From: Saccharum officinarum
Taxonomy: Eukaryota > Streptophyta > Magnoliopsida > Poales > Poaceae
Direction: 5' to 3'
DNA length: 64,000 nt
Assembly (NCBI GenBank): GCA_020631735.1
Contig: CM036215.1
Span: 16,642,346-16,706,345 of the forward strand
Both the position numbers and the translations under genes were made by a program. The notes beneath the pieces are model-generated. The model saw nothing but the letters and a program-made list of their open reading frames with translations. It made no database searches and was not told the DNA's origin. The stretch's first letter is position 1, and each line of letters opens with the position of its first letter. Positions 15,940 through 27,869 of this stretch are shown here, piece by piece.

Positions 15940-16850
15940 AAAAGCATGAGCACGTTGAAATTGCAGAAAGGAAGCTGATACATTTACAACGTACCCTGTC
16001 TCCCCCAAAGGCCAAAGCTGGAGTTCAGTAAATGGCGGCCATCAATGCAACTCATGGGAATCTTGATTTCCCTCCACATCCTTGTCCTCTCTTTTCTGGG
16101 CAAACTTCTTTGAACAGCTCACATCATATAGGTCTGCAGATCATATATAGCGTCCTCTCGCTCATTACATCGAAGCCAACCTCCAAGGAAAGGGATGAAT
16201 AAAGATGGAGAGTGCAATAATGATTTTGGTACTCAAGGAAAAAAAAGAAGGTGATCCAATAAAAAGGTATACAATTACTCTTCCATTATCATCACTACCA
16301 TTTTTTTGAAGAGAACAAAGGGCTATGTATTGTTGGCATGAATCTAATATAAGCTAACCTCACTGTGCTAAATTCTGAAAATATCCATATATGTGTAACA
16401 TTTAATCTTCTATCTAAAGAAGTACACCAAAGATCTGATCATCTGAATACATACACAAGAGAAGATTACGAGATCGAATAAATCAGGTGCTTTCTCCATC
16501 ATCTAGGTGCTCTTGGATTCATCAAGGCTTTGCAACCGAAACTTGGAGAGAGGAGGAAAAGGTATGAATTTTCATGCAGGGTACTTATTTTTGGTTCCTT
16601 TATTAAATAAAGTTTTCATATCATTGTAGTCATCAAGGAACAAGAAAAAGTACACACACTTATGGGTGGCCTCTAGATGGGTGACAACGCTGAGGATCAG
16701 GAAGCCATATGCTAGAGATGTTACCGCCGTTGAGTCCAATAAACTGAGAGCCTGATGAGGGAAATCCCAGCTGATGCTGCTTCCACCACTTTGTTTATAT
16801 ATGTGCTGCAACCTATATGTTTCCACTTTCCAGTAAGTTAATTAATTATG
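15940..16850 (+). repeat. Copy A of a dispersed duplication (matches 30280-31450)
   Basis: Several ordered blocks match the later segment: GTCCTCTCTTTTCTGGGCAA followed by CACATCATATAGGTCTGCAG (about 16086-16140 versus 30515-30575), GCTAAATTCTGAAAATAT (16367 versus about 30943), AAGATCTGATCATCTGAATAC (16430 versus about 31150), and the region near 16560-16650 versus 31320-31380. Order and orientation are the same in both. No conserved open frame spans it. CATATATAG at 16143 could be a TATA box, absent from the other copy. It may be a duplicated promoter or untranslated exon, or an unrecognised repeat. Confidence 0.5.
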
Positions 16851-16946
16851 TTTAGATGTTGGCTAGTTAATTAGGTATGCCGATTACACCTAATACACTA
16901 CAAGGATTTAGTCTTGACTGAATGATGCTAGAAAGTTAATATGTTA

Positions 16947-17195
16947 CTCTCTCTGCCCCAAAAATACATGCATGTCATTCTAATTTTGTCTTAAGTCAAA
17001 TTAAGTGTTATCAAGTTCATACAGAGGAATACTGATATTTATATTTCCAAATAAGTACATCAGATTCATCATGAAACATATTTGCATAGTATACTTATTT
17101 GATTCCATAAATGATGATATTCTTTTATAAACTTCGTCAAACATAAAATATTTTGATTTAGGACAAAAGAGTGATATGTATTTTTGGGACAAGGG
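16947..17195. mobile_element. Stowaway-type MITE
   Basis: The 249-bp unit starts CTCTCTCTGCCCCAAAAATA and ends TGTATTTTTGGGACAAGGG. TA occurs on both sides (16945-16946 and 17196-17197), and the inverted ends extend inward (TTGTCTTAAGTCAAA / TTTGATTTAGGACAAAA). It is non-coding. Confidence 0.8.
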
Positions 17196-18567
17196 TATAG
17201 CCTATCATCAGTAGTTCCCAATTTATATGTGGCCACAACTAAGCCATAACCCACAAACTCAGTTACAATTGGTTCGTTACTATATATTAGCCTGTTTATA
17301 TGTTATATGTACATCAGAAACATGTTTCAGTTGGATTTATGTTGATTAAAGACAACTAAGCTATAACACAAGCTTGTGATGCAATGTTCTCTAATCTTGT
17401 GCTGTCGGTTAGCTTGTTTACTCCTGTTTGTCATGCCTTTTGATAGTCTAGTGTTAGTATCCAAAGCTTCCTCTGGGCTGTGTGAACCTATTTCTTTTGG
17501 CTTTTGTTGTTTCAAAGCACACTTCTTTTATTATTTGCAAGAAATGCTTGAATGAATTGATCAGCTAGCAGAAACTTCCGTGGTTAGGTTGTCCTGATGT
17601 TGCTTAGTTAACAAAGTGATACCCATCTTTATCTTCAAGGTACTACGGTCTGACCTTTATTTGGAACTGGAAAAGTGGTAAACTAAGTTGCAAATCCCTG
17701 AGGTACATGTGTGTTTGCCGTTAGCATTACAATACTGAGGTAAATGTGGATATTAAAAGCTTTTCTTTATTTGTTCGCAAAAAAAAAACTTTTCTTCATA
17801 TCTTCAAATTTTGGATTCGGATCGAAGAAATACCCACGCCATTCTTTTACCCTGTTTTTTTTTGTTACTGATATAGAGGTCTTGCCCTGTGACTCTGAGA
17901 GAGGTCTGAAATCACACCTAAAACATGCTTCAAATTGACCCAAAACAGATCTACAACTCTACTCTCAGATTGCAAGAATTGGATGACGACCCGTATTACA
18001 AATCGAGTGACCTGGTTAGGCATGAAACTGGGTGGTCCGGTATGAAAACTGGGTAGCCCAGTGTCACCCGCGTGTGAAATCTTTCAAGCATCATAACTTG
18101 TTCATCCTGACTCCGAATTAGGCAATCCGTATGTTCATTTTGATTGTCTAGACAAGGGCTATGTTACAAGTTGCCCTCATTTTTTGATGCCCTTCCAAGG
18201 GTTTATTATTTATGTTTTTGATGGAACTTAGCAAAAAAAAATGCATGAGAAATCTGAATACGACATGCAAACCATGTTGTGTGCCAGGAGCCACCGTGAC
18301 TTTGTCACTTTGTATTGTTTCAAAGTAATTATACTAAAATTACTAGGCTCGCAAGTATGCTTAGCCGTACTCCTTGTTCTGTTGGAGTCTAATTATTATG
18401 GGGTCATCAAATACCCACTATATGTATCTTATTTTCTTATAGTCTAATAACACCTAAAAGTCTTATTTGATTTTCTCTTTACTCCAAAAAAAAGTCTTAT
18501 TTGATTTTAAATATCCCCATGCGTCCATTGATCAACTGTCGTACGTAGTTTTGTATAGCCAGAGAGT
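17196..18567. other. No gene recognised
   Basis: AT-rich sequence with scattered poly-A and poly-T runs. The open frames are short, lack recognisable motifs and have no plausible promoter or splice arrangement that I could support. Confidence 0.5.
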
Positions 18568-18778
18568 TTTATCACAGTTTGGAATATTTATTATTATGCC
18601 TGATCCCACTTTTTTGTATAAAAAAAACAAGATCCAACCTTTTATCATAGGTTGGAATATTTATTATTATGCCTGATCCCACTTTTTTGTAGAAAAAACA
18701 AAATCCAACATTTTATCACACTTTGGAATATTTATTATTATGTCTGATCCCAATTTTTCTGTAAAAAAAAGATCCAGT
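18568..18778. repeat. Tandem repeat, three units of about 70 bp
   Basis: Units start at about 18568, 18641 and 18712. Each runs through TTTATCA, TTGGAATATTTATTATTATG and TGATCCCA to an A-rich stretch and GATCCA. Later units have shorter A tracts and a few substitutions. The function is unknown. Confidence 0.85.
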
Positions 18779-18839
18779 CTAGGAGCAATTATGTGGTTTT
18801 CATTAATCATTATCATTAACGAGAGAAAATAGGCACCCA

Positions 18840-18920
18840 AAAGTTAAAAGGGGACTTGAACCTAGGTGGTTGGGTGTACATCCACATCTTCAATTCAACC
18901 AGTTAAGCTAGGCTCACTTC
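18840..18920 (-). other. tRNA-like / SINE-like relic
   Basis: On the minus strand a TAACTGGTTGAATT-like A box is followed about 35 bp later by AGGTTCAAGTCC, resembling a polymerase III B box. No complete tRNA cloverleaf can be folded with confidence, and no A-rich tail was identified. It is either an old tRNA-derived SINE or chance similarity. Confidence 0.25.
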
Positions 18921-21660
18921 CTCATGATCCAAGTTTTCCTTAAGAGTTTGAGTACAATTGCTACACTACGTGTTCTCCCTACTCTCTCTTGAGTTTTGGC
19001 ACAATTTATTCATGCGTGGATCGGAGAATGGTGGACATAAGATTTTGAAACTAGGTTTGCCCACAGGAAAGATGTTTCAGCTTTTATATTTTAGAAGGAA
19101 ATTTTGGAGGGAAACCTAGCTTGATGAGTTAAGTTCGTGATGAATCAAGGAATTGTATGACAACGTTTCACGGTGGATTAGGCTCAAACATGTGTAGTTT
19201 GACTCAACGATCAAAATATAAATATATTACATATACTTGATGCCAAAAAGACTGTAGACCCGCCCCTGACGTTGCAGGTTAGACAACTATATTGGTTGGT
19301 TAACGGCCATTTGGGAATATAAAGAAAAACACATGAAACTTGCATGTATTTGTTAGACTATCAAGAAGTGAGAGATGCTGGTGGTGGGGTGTATGAAAAC
19401 TGAGGACATGCACTTCACGATGCATCATATTGTAGCAACAGTGCTAATTCAATCAAAATAAAGTGAGGGAGATTCCAGCATCACTAAGTCTTTGGAGAGA
19501 TAGACAAGCTATGGAATCTGATTTTATAGTAAAAGAAAAGTACTGAAGAGAGGACTTTCTGGGTCTTGTTTGCCGAAAGAACAGTATCATGCATGTATAT
19601 ATCATTCTGGGGATTCGTATACGAATGGTCCTGTGCAAGGGAAAGAGAGCTTGTGGACATGACCTATATGCGTTCCACTAAGCATGGCACTATCTCTAGC
19701 TAGGACAAAGGGGACCGTAGTTGAATCGATATATAGCAATTCTTTCTGTTTTTGTTGAAAATTTCATTAGCAAGAAAAGAATTATAGGAGGGGGTTAGAA
19801 AAGGGCTGGGAGAAGAGAGTTTGCAACAAATGTATGCAAAAAGAATCTATGTGCTGGATAAAGAAATTGGACATGACATTTAGCAGTCAGTGCTAAAGGA
19901 ATTAGTTCTTTGGATGAGTGCAAATAACTGACAAAGAAACCATTAATTCAGGTACACCTGATTGGTTTAGCCTACGACCTTATCAAAATGTTGTCTTCTT
20001 TTTTGCTCATATATAAGCCAAACAATTCATTAGATATTCTCTGAAATCATCATTTTTCCCTTGCATATATTTTCTATTTTGTAACTAACACCTTCACTCT
20101 CAAAGTGAGAAGTTTAAGTGTTAAAAAGATAATTGAACATACGTATTTAGGCTAATGTTGTTTACAAAATAGCCCACAAAATTGAACTGTTAAACTGTAA
20201 CTTTTAGAAAATTCCTAGCTCACCTAGAAATTCAGTTTATTGGTTCGAACCAAAATGTGCATAACAAAGAGAAACAGTGATCTCAAAAAAAAATATACAG
20301 TACAAAACATACTAGGACTCACATGTTAGTATGTTAAAAAAATCATGTACTACTTATCACCGGTTTACTCACCCAAGATATATGTAGGTCACATCACTAC
20401 TGAATCAATCTTCCATGAATGCTACATGGAGAAATGGATATGCATATATTCCTATTCCATGATTAATTCGGTGCAGTCCGCGCTGGATACCTATTGGAAC
20501 AAACACCCTTTTGTGGCAGGAACCTCCACTACCATATGTTTATTTTTCAGCAAAGCTTGTTATTAGTGCTTTACAAACTAATCCGTATCATGTATACTCA
20601 ACATCACGTCACTCTGCACTCAAAAATTCAGATTAGAATACCAGAGTCCCTGTGGACTCGACACCCAAAATGTGGTCCATTTATATTATTGAGAACTCAG
20701 GATCAATCAGCATTCTCGTCTCAGTTCTATCCTCACCATCATCTCACTTTTCAGTATGGAAGGGAATTCATTCATTTGTATTTGTATTTGCAAGACTTTG
20801 CAAGTCTTTGTTGGTCTAGTCCAGTGGCAGGCAGTAGGGTGTTTTCAGACAGGCAGATCCAGGTGCTTTGAGGGGTGGGGCTGGGGCCCCTGGTGGTTTG
20901 CAGCAATGGCAGACCAGGTCGGCCCACCCTGGTCCTGTCTGAAGATTATTGTTGCAATCCTCTTTAATCTGTATCCGTTTTTGATTGGACAGCGTCTGGT
21001 TGTACTTGTTTTACTGGCCACTTGCGTCGGTGAGCACAGACGTCAAGGCACTTCTCACGCGGCTGGGCTACTTTGGTGACGTCGTTAGCTGTGGCAGCGG
21101 ATTGCCATGGATACGGATGCAGCCCATGCTCTGCTGCAACACACATCATGTTCGATTTTTAAGAGGGAATGTTTGAGCAGAGCGGCACAGGACACAGAAC
21201 ACAGGGCATTCATTGTTCAAAGCTAGTACTACGTCAAATTTAAACTTTCTATATTCATTAGGAAAAGAATCGGTTCTTGCAATATATAGAAACATAAAGA
21301 AGTGAGCTAGGATGTTGTGTCAAAGACAAGAAGATAGCGTGTGCCATAATCCAACATACTCAACGCATTCTTCTTTGCCATAATCCAACAAACTTAACGC
21401 ATTCTTCTATGAAGAGAAACTAGAAGGTTGAGCCCCATGTGTAGGTTGGGTTTGAAGGCATTAGAAAGACCTTATCAATATAAGGATGTTTGGTTTAGCG
21501 GAGTTGTGAAAAAAAATTGTCGTGAGCCGTAACTTGTGCAAAATATGTTGTGAATGATGTGTCATGGAAAAGCTATAAGCAGTTTGGTTGAAACAACTAT
21601 GAAACGAACCTTGCCCCTTTCTTTAACTCCCATGAAACAACTGTGAAACATCTCTCTATT
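18921..21660. other. No gene recognised
   Basis: Mostly AT-rich DNA with a less AT-rich part at about 20760-21170. Open frames up to 125 codons occur there, but they have no recognisable domain and overlap on both strands. No clear LTR ends, MITE ends or splice structure could be supported. Confidence 0.5.
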
Positions 21661-21666
21661 TCCACC

Positions 21667-21667
21667 C

Positions 21668-21701
<34 letters not shown>
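21667..21701 (-). repeat. (TTG)n tail of the RTE LINE
   Basis: About eleven TTG units on the minus strand form the 3' terminus of the LINE. Short tandem tails of this kind replace poly-A in plant RTE elements. Confidence 0.85.
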
Positions 21702-21808
21702 TAGTCTTTTGTCCCAAGCAAGTTGGGGTAGGCTAGAGATGAAACCCAAACGAGACGAGAAACAGGAAGACACATAAAGGGACATAAAGGGCACAAGACA
21801 AAAAGAGG

Positions 21809-24800
21809 TCACGGTTCAGGCACGTTGATTGCCAATCTCCAAGCGCTCCTGTCCATAGCTAAATCCTTGGAGATATTCCACTCCTTAAGATCTCTCTTAA
21901 CGGACTCGTCCCAAGTTAGTTTAGGTCGACCTCTACCGCTCTTTACATTATCGGCCCGCTTTAGAACTCCACTACGCACCGGCGCCTCAGGAGGCCTCCG
22001 TTGGACATGTCCAAACCATCTCAACCGATGTTGAATCAATTTCTCCTCAATTGGTGCCACCCCAAACCTATCCCGAATATCGTCGTTCCGGACTCTATCC
22101 CTCCTTGTGTGCCCACAACACCAACGCAACATACGTATCTCTGCTACACTCAATTGCTAGACATGTCGCCTTTTTGTAGGCCAACACTCAGCACCGTATA
22201 ACATCGCCGGACGAATCGCCGTCCTATAGAACTTACCTTTCAGCTTCTGAGGCACCCTTTTATCACAGAGAACGTCAGAAGCTTGACGCCATTTCAACCA
22301 GCCGGCTAAAATTCTATGCCTAACATCTTCATCAATGTCTCCATCCCTTTCTAGCATCGACCCTAAATACCGAAAAGTATCCTTCTTGGCCACCACTTGC
22401 CCATCGAGGCTAACGTCTCCCTCCTCGTGCCTAGTCGCGCTGAAAACGCACCTCATGTACTCGGTCTTAGTCCTACTAAGTCTGAACCCTTTCGACTCTA
22501 ACGTGTGCCTCCATAGTTCTAACTTCCTATTAACCCCCGCCCTACTATCGTCAACTAGCACCACATCATCAGCAAAGAGCATACACCAAGGGATATCACC
22601 TTGTATGTCCCTTGTGACCTCATCCATCACCAAAGCAAATAAATAAGGGCTCAAAGCTAACCCCTGATGCAGTCCTATTTTAATTGGAAAGTCACTGGTG
22701 TCGCCATCACATGTTCGGACAAACGTCACCACATCCCTGTACATATCCTTGATGAGGGTAACGTACTTAGTTGGGACTTTGTGCTTTTCTAAGGCCCACC
22801 ACATGACATTTTTTGGTACTTTGTCATATGCCTTCTCGAGGTCAATAAAGACCATGTGCAAGTCCTTCTTCTGCTCCCTATATCTCTCCATCAATTGTCG
22901 TAATAAGAAAATCACCTCCATGGTCGACCTACCAGGCATGAACCCAAACTGATTTTGGGTCACATGTGTCACTCTCCTTAGGCGATGCTCGATAACCCTC
23001 TCCTAGAGCTTCATCGTATGGCTCATCAACTTAATCCCACGGTAGTTAGTACAACTTTAAACATCTCCCTTGTTCTTGAAGATAGGTACTAATATACTTC
23101 TCCTCCATTATTCAGGCATCTTGTTAGATTGAAAAATAAGGTTAAAAAGCTTAGTTAACCATACTATCGCTCTGGCGCCTAGGTATCTCCACACCTCAAT
23201 GGGGATACCATTAGAGCCCATCGCTTTACCTCTCTTCATCCTCTTCAAAGCCTCTCCGATCTCTGCCTCCTGAATTCTCCTCACAAAGCATCTGTTGGTA
23301 TCATCAAATGAGTCGTCCAACTCAAGGGCAGGACCCTCATTCTCCCCATTAAACAGCTTGTCGAAGTACTCTCTCCATCTGTCCTTGATCTCCTCATCCT
23401 TCACCAGAAGTCGATCTGTCCCATCCTTGATGCATTTTATTTGGTTGATGTCCCATGTCTTCCTCTCGCGGATTCTAGCCATCCTATAAATGTCCTTCTC
23501 CCCTTCCTTCGTGCCTAGCCGCTGATAAAGGCCATCATACGCCTGACCTTTTACTACACTCATAGCTCGCTTTGCAACCCTCTTCGCTATTTTATAGCCC
23601 TCGATGTTGGCTACACTCTTGTCATGGTGGAGACGCTTGAAACACTCCTTCTTCTCCCTAATAGCCCTTTGCACCTCATCATTCCACCACCATGTGTCTT
23701 TCGCTTCCCGTTTGCCTCCCCTACTCACGCCAAACACTTCCGAAGCCACCTTCCGGACACATGTTGCCATCTTTAGCCACATGTCGTCGGCATCTTCTCC
23801 TTCTTCCCAAGGCCCCTCATCTAGCATCCTCTCCTTAAATGTTTGTGATGCTTCCCCTCTAAGCTTCCACCACTTCGTTCTCGCAATCTTGGCCCGTTTG
23901 TCCCGGTGGACACGTACCCGAAAGCGAAAGTCCGCCACCACAAGCTTATGTTGAGGGACAACACACTCTCTAGGTAACACCTTACAATCAAAGCAAGCAC
24001 GTCTATCCTCCCTCCTTGCAAGGATAAAGTCGATTTGGCTCGAGTGTTGTCCACTACAAAAGGTTACTAGATGAGATTTCCTCTTCCTAAATAGGGTGTT
24101 CGCTATCAACAAGTCATAGGCCAGTGCGAAGTTCAAAACATCCTCCTCCTCTTGATTCCTACTACCATACCCGAACCCCCCGTGCACCCGCTCGAAACCT
24201 ACATTAGTCGCACCAACATGGCTGTTGAGGTCTCCTCCTATAAAGAGTTTCTCGCTGATAGGCATGGTACTAACCATGCTATCAAGATCTTTCCAAAACT
24301 ACCTCTTGGTGCTCTTGCTAAGACCTACCTGAGGGGCATAGGCACTGATCACATTCAGAGCCAAATCTCTAACTACCAGCTTGACCAAGATAATCCGGTC
24401 GCCTTGCCTCCTAACCTCAACGACTCCATCCTTAAGGCTCCTATCGATCAAGATGCCTACACCATTCCTATCCGATGTTGTCCCCGTGTACCAAAGTTTG
24501 AAGCCAGTATCCTCCACCTCCTTCGTCTTTTGGCCCTTCCATTTAGTCTCCTGAACGCATAGAATATTTACACGCCTTCTAATTACTGCATCGACTAGCT
24601 CTCTTAGCTTACCCGTTAGGGACCCTACGTTCCAGCTACCTAGACGAATCCTAGTTGGCTCGGCTAGCTTTCTTACCCTTCGCACCCGTCGAGGGAAGTG
24701 CGAAGACCCTTGCTCATTTTTCACTATACCCGGGCGTAGATGTAGCGCGCCACTAAGGTTGCGAAAGCCAAAAACAGGTTCCATGGTGCTACGAAAATAA

Positions 24801-24862
24801 TGTTTCACGAAAGTACCTTCTTGTTTCACCCGTTTTGTTGGTGTTGTGCTTTTTGGTAGCAA
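21809..24862 (-). pseudogene. RTE LINE endonuclease-reverse transcriptase, five premature stops
   Basis: One frame runs from 24862 to 21809 (about 1,017 codons). In order it holds an endonuclease/exonuclease/phosphatase domain (SWNVGSLTGK, CVQETKW, GGDLNSHVG, IDFILARR), a connecting region, a reverse transcriptase ([46 protein letters not shown], catalytic [10 protein letters not shown]) and a C-terminal LRWFGHVQRR region. The catalytic box has F where Y is more usual. Stops lie at 24299-24301, 23108-23110, 23057-23059, 23003-23005 and 22157-22159. No frameshift is seen, so the copy decayed by nonsense mutation only. It cannot make the full protein, but its transcript could still be silenced or used in trans. 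Confidence 0.88.
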
Positions 24863-24975
24863 GAAATACTTTTCAGAAACTAGACGTAACTAGCTAGTGG
24901 CTGGGCGAATCTAGCTTGGGGATAGGCTCAAGCCTCGTTGCCCTTGCACGGACAATAGAGCCCCTAACAAGTTTT

Positions 24976-25852
24976 TGATGAGGTCATGACCATGCTTGGA
25001 GAATTACATGGAGGCCAAGGAGATCAGCAAGGGCATCCAAATCAAGAAGGAGACCCAAAACTTATCCGGTTCGAGTCACCAAGGTGGAGGCCTAAATCAA
25101 GTTTGAGTCCACCTCGGAATCTAGGACCAGTCTGCCTTGAACTGGTCACCCAGGACGCGTACGGACTCCGTTTTCGATGATCCATATATGGATGGAAAGC
25201 TTATTTGATAAGGAAGCCAACCCAAGTGGTCCTATGTCAAAAGATGTTCGGAATCAACGGGAATCGTCGAAACAAGTCACCGTCCAGAATCTGTCAGGGC
25301 GCTGTGTCGCCATTTTTTGGGCCGATTGGCCATGTATCGTGCCGGGCCTTAAGCCCAAGTTGTGGGCGCCCAACCCCTGGCCGTTCCCAACCCTAGGTCG
25401 AGTCTTAGACTATAAATATAGCCGCCGCCGCTGTTAGACAATCGGGTTTTGTTTAGAGTTTAGTTTTCCATCGAGAAACTGAATCGTTCATTGTAACTGT
25501 GGTGACAAATCCTTTTACAGTGATCCAGGGCCCCCGTTCTTAATCTCCTCCACTGTGTCGATTAGTCCTTTGGAACCGAGTTCTTGAACCCTCTATTGAA
25601 ATTCGCATCATTCATATTTGCAATTTCAGATTGCGTGTTTTTACCTTCTTGCTTGTGTTTTTCGATTCGCTTGCAGGAAAAGCCTTCTTGGCGAGGTCAA
25701 TCAAGTTGTGCTTGGTTGATAACCAACGGAGCAGTGGTGTAACGGTTGCAGGGTTCGAATCGTGTCTAATTTGAAGCCGGATCGCCAACGTCGAGATCTC
25801 CACAAATCGAACTTACCGGTTATCTCTCGGAAGATCGGGCCAGTATTCATCA
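24976..25852 (+). repeat. 5' LTR of the non-autonomous element
   Basis: 877 bp, from TGATGAGGTCATGACC to GTATTCATCA. It carries a TATA box at 25411-25420. The open frames it contains recur in the 3' LTR and are not considered genes. Confidence 0.92.
25411..25420 (+). promoter_or_regulatory. TATA box in the 5' LTR
   Basis: TATAAATATA lies about 440 bp from the LTR end and is repeated in the 3' LTR at 26917-26926. It is the likely core promoter, placing the transcription start near 25440-25450. Confidence 0.6.
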
Positions 25853-25854
25853 TT

Positions 25855-25866
25855 TGGTATCAGAGT
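25855..25866 (+). other. Primer-binding site (initiator tRNA-Met type)
   Basis: TGGTATCAGAGT begins two bases after the 5' LTR end and matches the usual plant primer-binding site complementary to the 3' end of initiator tRNA-Met. Confidence 0.88.
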
Positions 25867-26470
25867 TGGGCCCTTGTTTAAGGGGGTGGGAATGATGAGG
25901 ACATCCTCCACTATTACCCGCTGGCAAAGACGCAACAAAAAAAGGCCAAATGGCCTAGTTGTAGTCGGGCGGCGACCGTGTGAGCCTCTGAATAATCCCA
26001 CCTTGCTTAGCTTGGGAGAAGGAAGTCACCTTAAAAGAGAGAGCCACCCTTCCCCTATCGGACTAGTCTTTTAGGGATATTAGGCCTTTCTCCGAGTGGG
26101 TGTGCATAAGAACTGTTGGGGTCCGGGCAACCTTAATTTATTGGGCCTCGGCCAACCCCACCTGGGCCGGATGTATGTCATGCCATATTTCTCTCGTTTT
26201 GCTTTATAATCCCAAGTGGAATCCAAAGAAGGGGAGCATATGTTTCTTGTTAGTTCTAATCTTTTGCAGGATAGTATTGACAAAGATCGTGTGTATTTTA
26301 ATCGAGGAGACTACATGTTTGTAGGAGAAGGCATGCTGCAAACCAAAACATGTGGTCATATTCTTTCTTCCAACATTGTCAATTCCCAATATTTTGGCAA
26401 CCTCGTTTGTCTTCATGTTGTGCAGAATGGTATTCAAGCAACATCGACGCCGAGGACGGCTTTTCATCAA

Positions 26471-26481
26471 GAAGGGGAGGA
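26471..26481 (+). other. Polypurine tract of the non-autonomous element
   Basis: GAAGGGGAGGA directly precedes the 3' LTR and would prime plus-strand DNA synthesis. Confidence 0.8.
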
Positions 26482-27357
26482 TGATGAGGTCATGACCATG
26501 CTTGGAGAATTACATGGAGGCCAAGGAGATCAGCAAGGGCATCCAAATCGAGAAGGAGACCCAAAACTTATCCGGTTCGAGTCACCAAGGTGGAGGCCTA
26601 AATCAAGTTTGAGTCCACCTCGGAATCCAGGACCAGTCTGCCTTGAACTGGTCACCCAGGACGCGTACGGACTCCGTTTTCGATGATCCATATATGGATG
26701 GAAAGCTTATTTGATAAGGAAGCCAACCCAAGTGGTCCTACGTCAAAAGATGTTCGGAATCAACGGGAATCGTCGAAACAAGTCACCGTCCAGAATCTGT
26801 CAGGGCGCTGTGTCGCCGTCTTTTGGGCCGATTGGCCATGTATCGTGTCAGGCCTTAAGCCCAAGTTGTGGGCGCCCAACCCCTGGCCGTTCCCAACCCT
26901 AGGTCAAGTCTTAGACTATAAATATATCCGCCGCCGCTGTTAGACAATCGGGTTTTGTTTAGAGTTTAGTTTTCCATCGAGAAACTGAATCGTTCATTGT
27001 AACTGTGGTGACAAATCTTTTTACAGTGATCCAGGGCCCTGTTCTTGATCTCCTCCACTGTGTCGATTAATCCTTTGGAACCGAGTTCTTGAACCCTCTA
27101 TTGAAATTCGCATCATTCATATTTGTAATTTCAGATTGCGTGTTTTTACCTTCTTGCTTGTGTTCTTCGATTCGCTTGCAGGAAAAGCCTTCTTGGCGAG
27201 GTCAATCAAGTTGTGCTTGGTTGATAACCAACGGAGCAGTGGTGTAACGGTTGCAGGGTTCGAATCGTGTCTGATTTGAAGCCGGATCGCCAACGTCGAG
27301 ATCTCCACAAATCGAACTTATCGGTTACCTCTCGGAAGATCGAGCCAGTATTCATCA
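26482..27357 (+). repeat. 3' LTR of the non-autonomous element
   Basis: 876 bp, colinear with the 5' LTR with scattered substitutions (for example at 26550, 26628 and 26741) and the same ends. Its TATA box is at 26917-26926. Confidence 0.92.
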
Positions 27358-27362
27358 GTTTT

Positions 27363-27869
27363 ATGCATGGATGGAGAGGAGGAAGAAGAAAAATTAGATG
27401 AAGATAAAGAAAAAAAGAGAAAGAAGGGAGAAAGGGATGAGGAAGAGAAAGTAAAGGTCTTCTTACCAGCGATCCTAGATCCGCCACTACCCGGTGTTGT
27501 AGGTTGTCAACCAAAAATAAAGGAACAATGTGTCGGGAATGAGAAGAATGAAGTGGTGGATAAGGGGCAGATTAAAAAGCACCATTGTCGCCTAAAATGA
27601 ATGGCCTGACATATAACTCTTTCTATTATAATCTAAAATAATTGAGGGATGTGTTGGGTGTTGTTAAAAATGATTGATGTCATGGTCGATTATCATCACT
27701 ACAGTTTTTAGGTAATGGAAAAAAAATTGCTTCAATTTCCTTTTAAGAAGAAAAGGCATCACCCCAAACCTTCTACAGCAACACACCTCGAATTTAAACT
27801 TATTGTAGGTTTATAACTAAAGTCAAAGATGGTAAATAGGCAACTACATGGCTCTCAAATTCTAGTAGC
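27363..27869. other. No gene recognised
   Basis: A GA-rich stretch (27367-27460) gives a Glu/Lys-rich open frame of 77 codons at 27367-27600, which looks compositional. The remainder is AT-rich with no supported feature. Confidence 0.5.

Larger units (their letters stand above)
21667..24900 (-). mobile_element. RTE-type LINE (non-LTR retrotransposon)
   Basis: The minus strand encodes an apurinic-type endonuclease followed by a reverse transcriptase, in the order expected for a LINE. The 3' end is a (TTG)n tail at 21667-21701, directly after a conserved CCTACCCCAACTTGCTTGGG tail sequence. This tail, the lack of a first gag-like ORF and the C-terminal LRWFGHVQRR motif point to the RTE clade rather than plant L1. 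The 5' boundary is uncertain: coding sequence starts near 24862, and the neighbouring LTR element inserted at 24971. A target duplication was not identified. Confidence 0.85.
24976..27357 (+). mobile_element. Non-autonomous LTR retrotransposon, complete
   Basis: Two direct repeats (24976-25852 and 26482-27357) flank only 629 bp of internal sequence. A 5-bp target duplication GTTTT occurs at 24971-24975 and 27358-27362. The internal region starts with a tRNA-Met-type primer-binding site and ends with the purine tract AAGGGGAGGA. It encodes no gag, protease, integrase or reverse transcriptase. It must have been mobilised by proteins from another element, and the superfamily is undetermined. The two LTRs differ at roughly twenty positions by eye, so the insertion is moderately old. 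Confidence 0.92.

Noticed and set aside
20345..21176. Possible small gene with frames up to 125 codons
   Set aside because: The frames overlap on both strands, have no recognisable motif, and no coherent exon structure could be built.
24986..25437. Repeated short frames (also at 26216-26943)
   Set aside because: They recur in both LTRs of the non-autonomous element with no domain, so they are shadows of LTR sequence.
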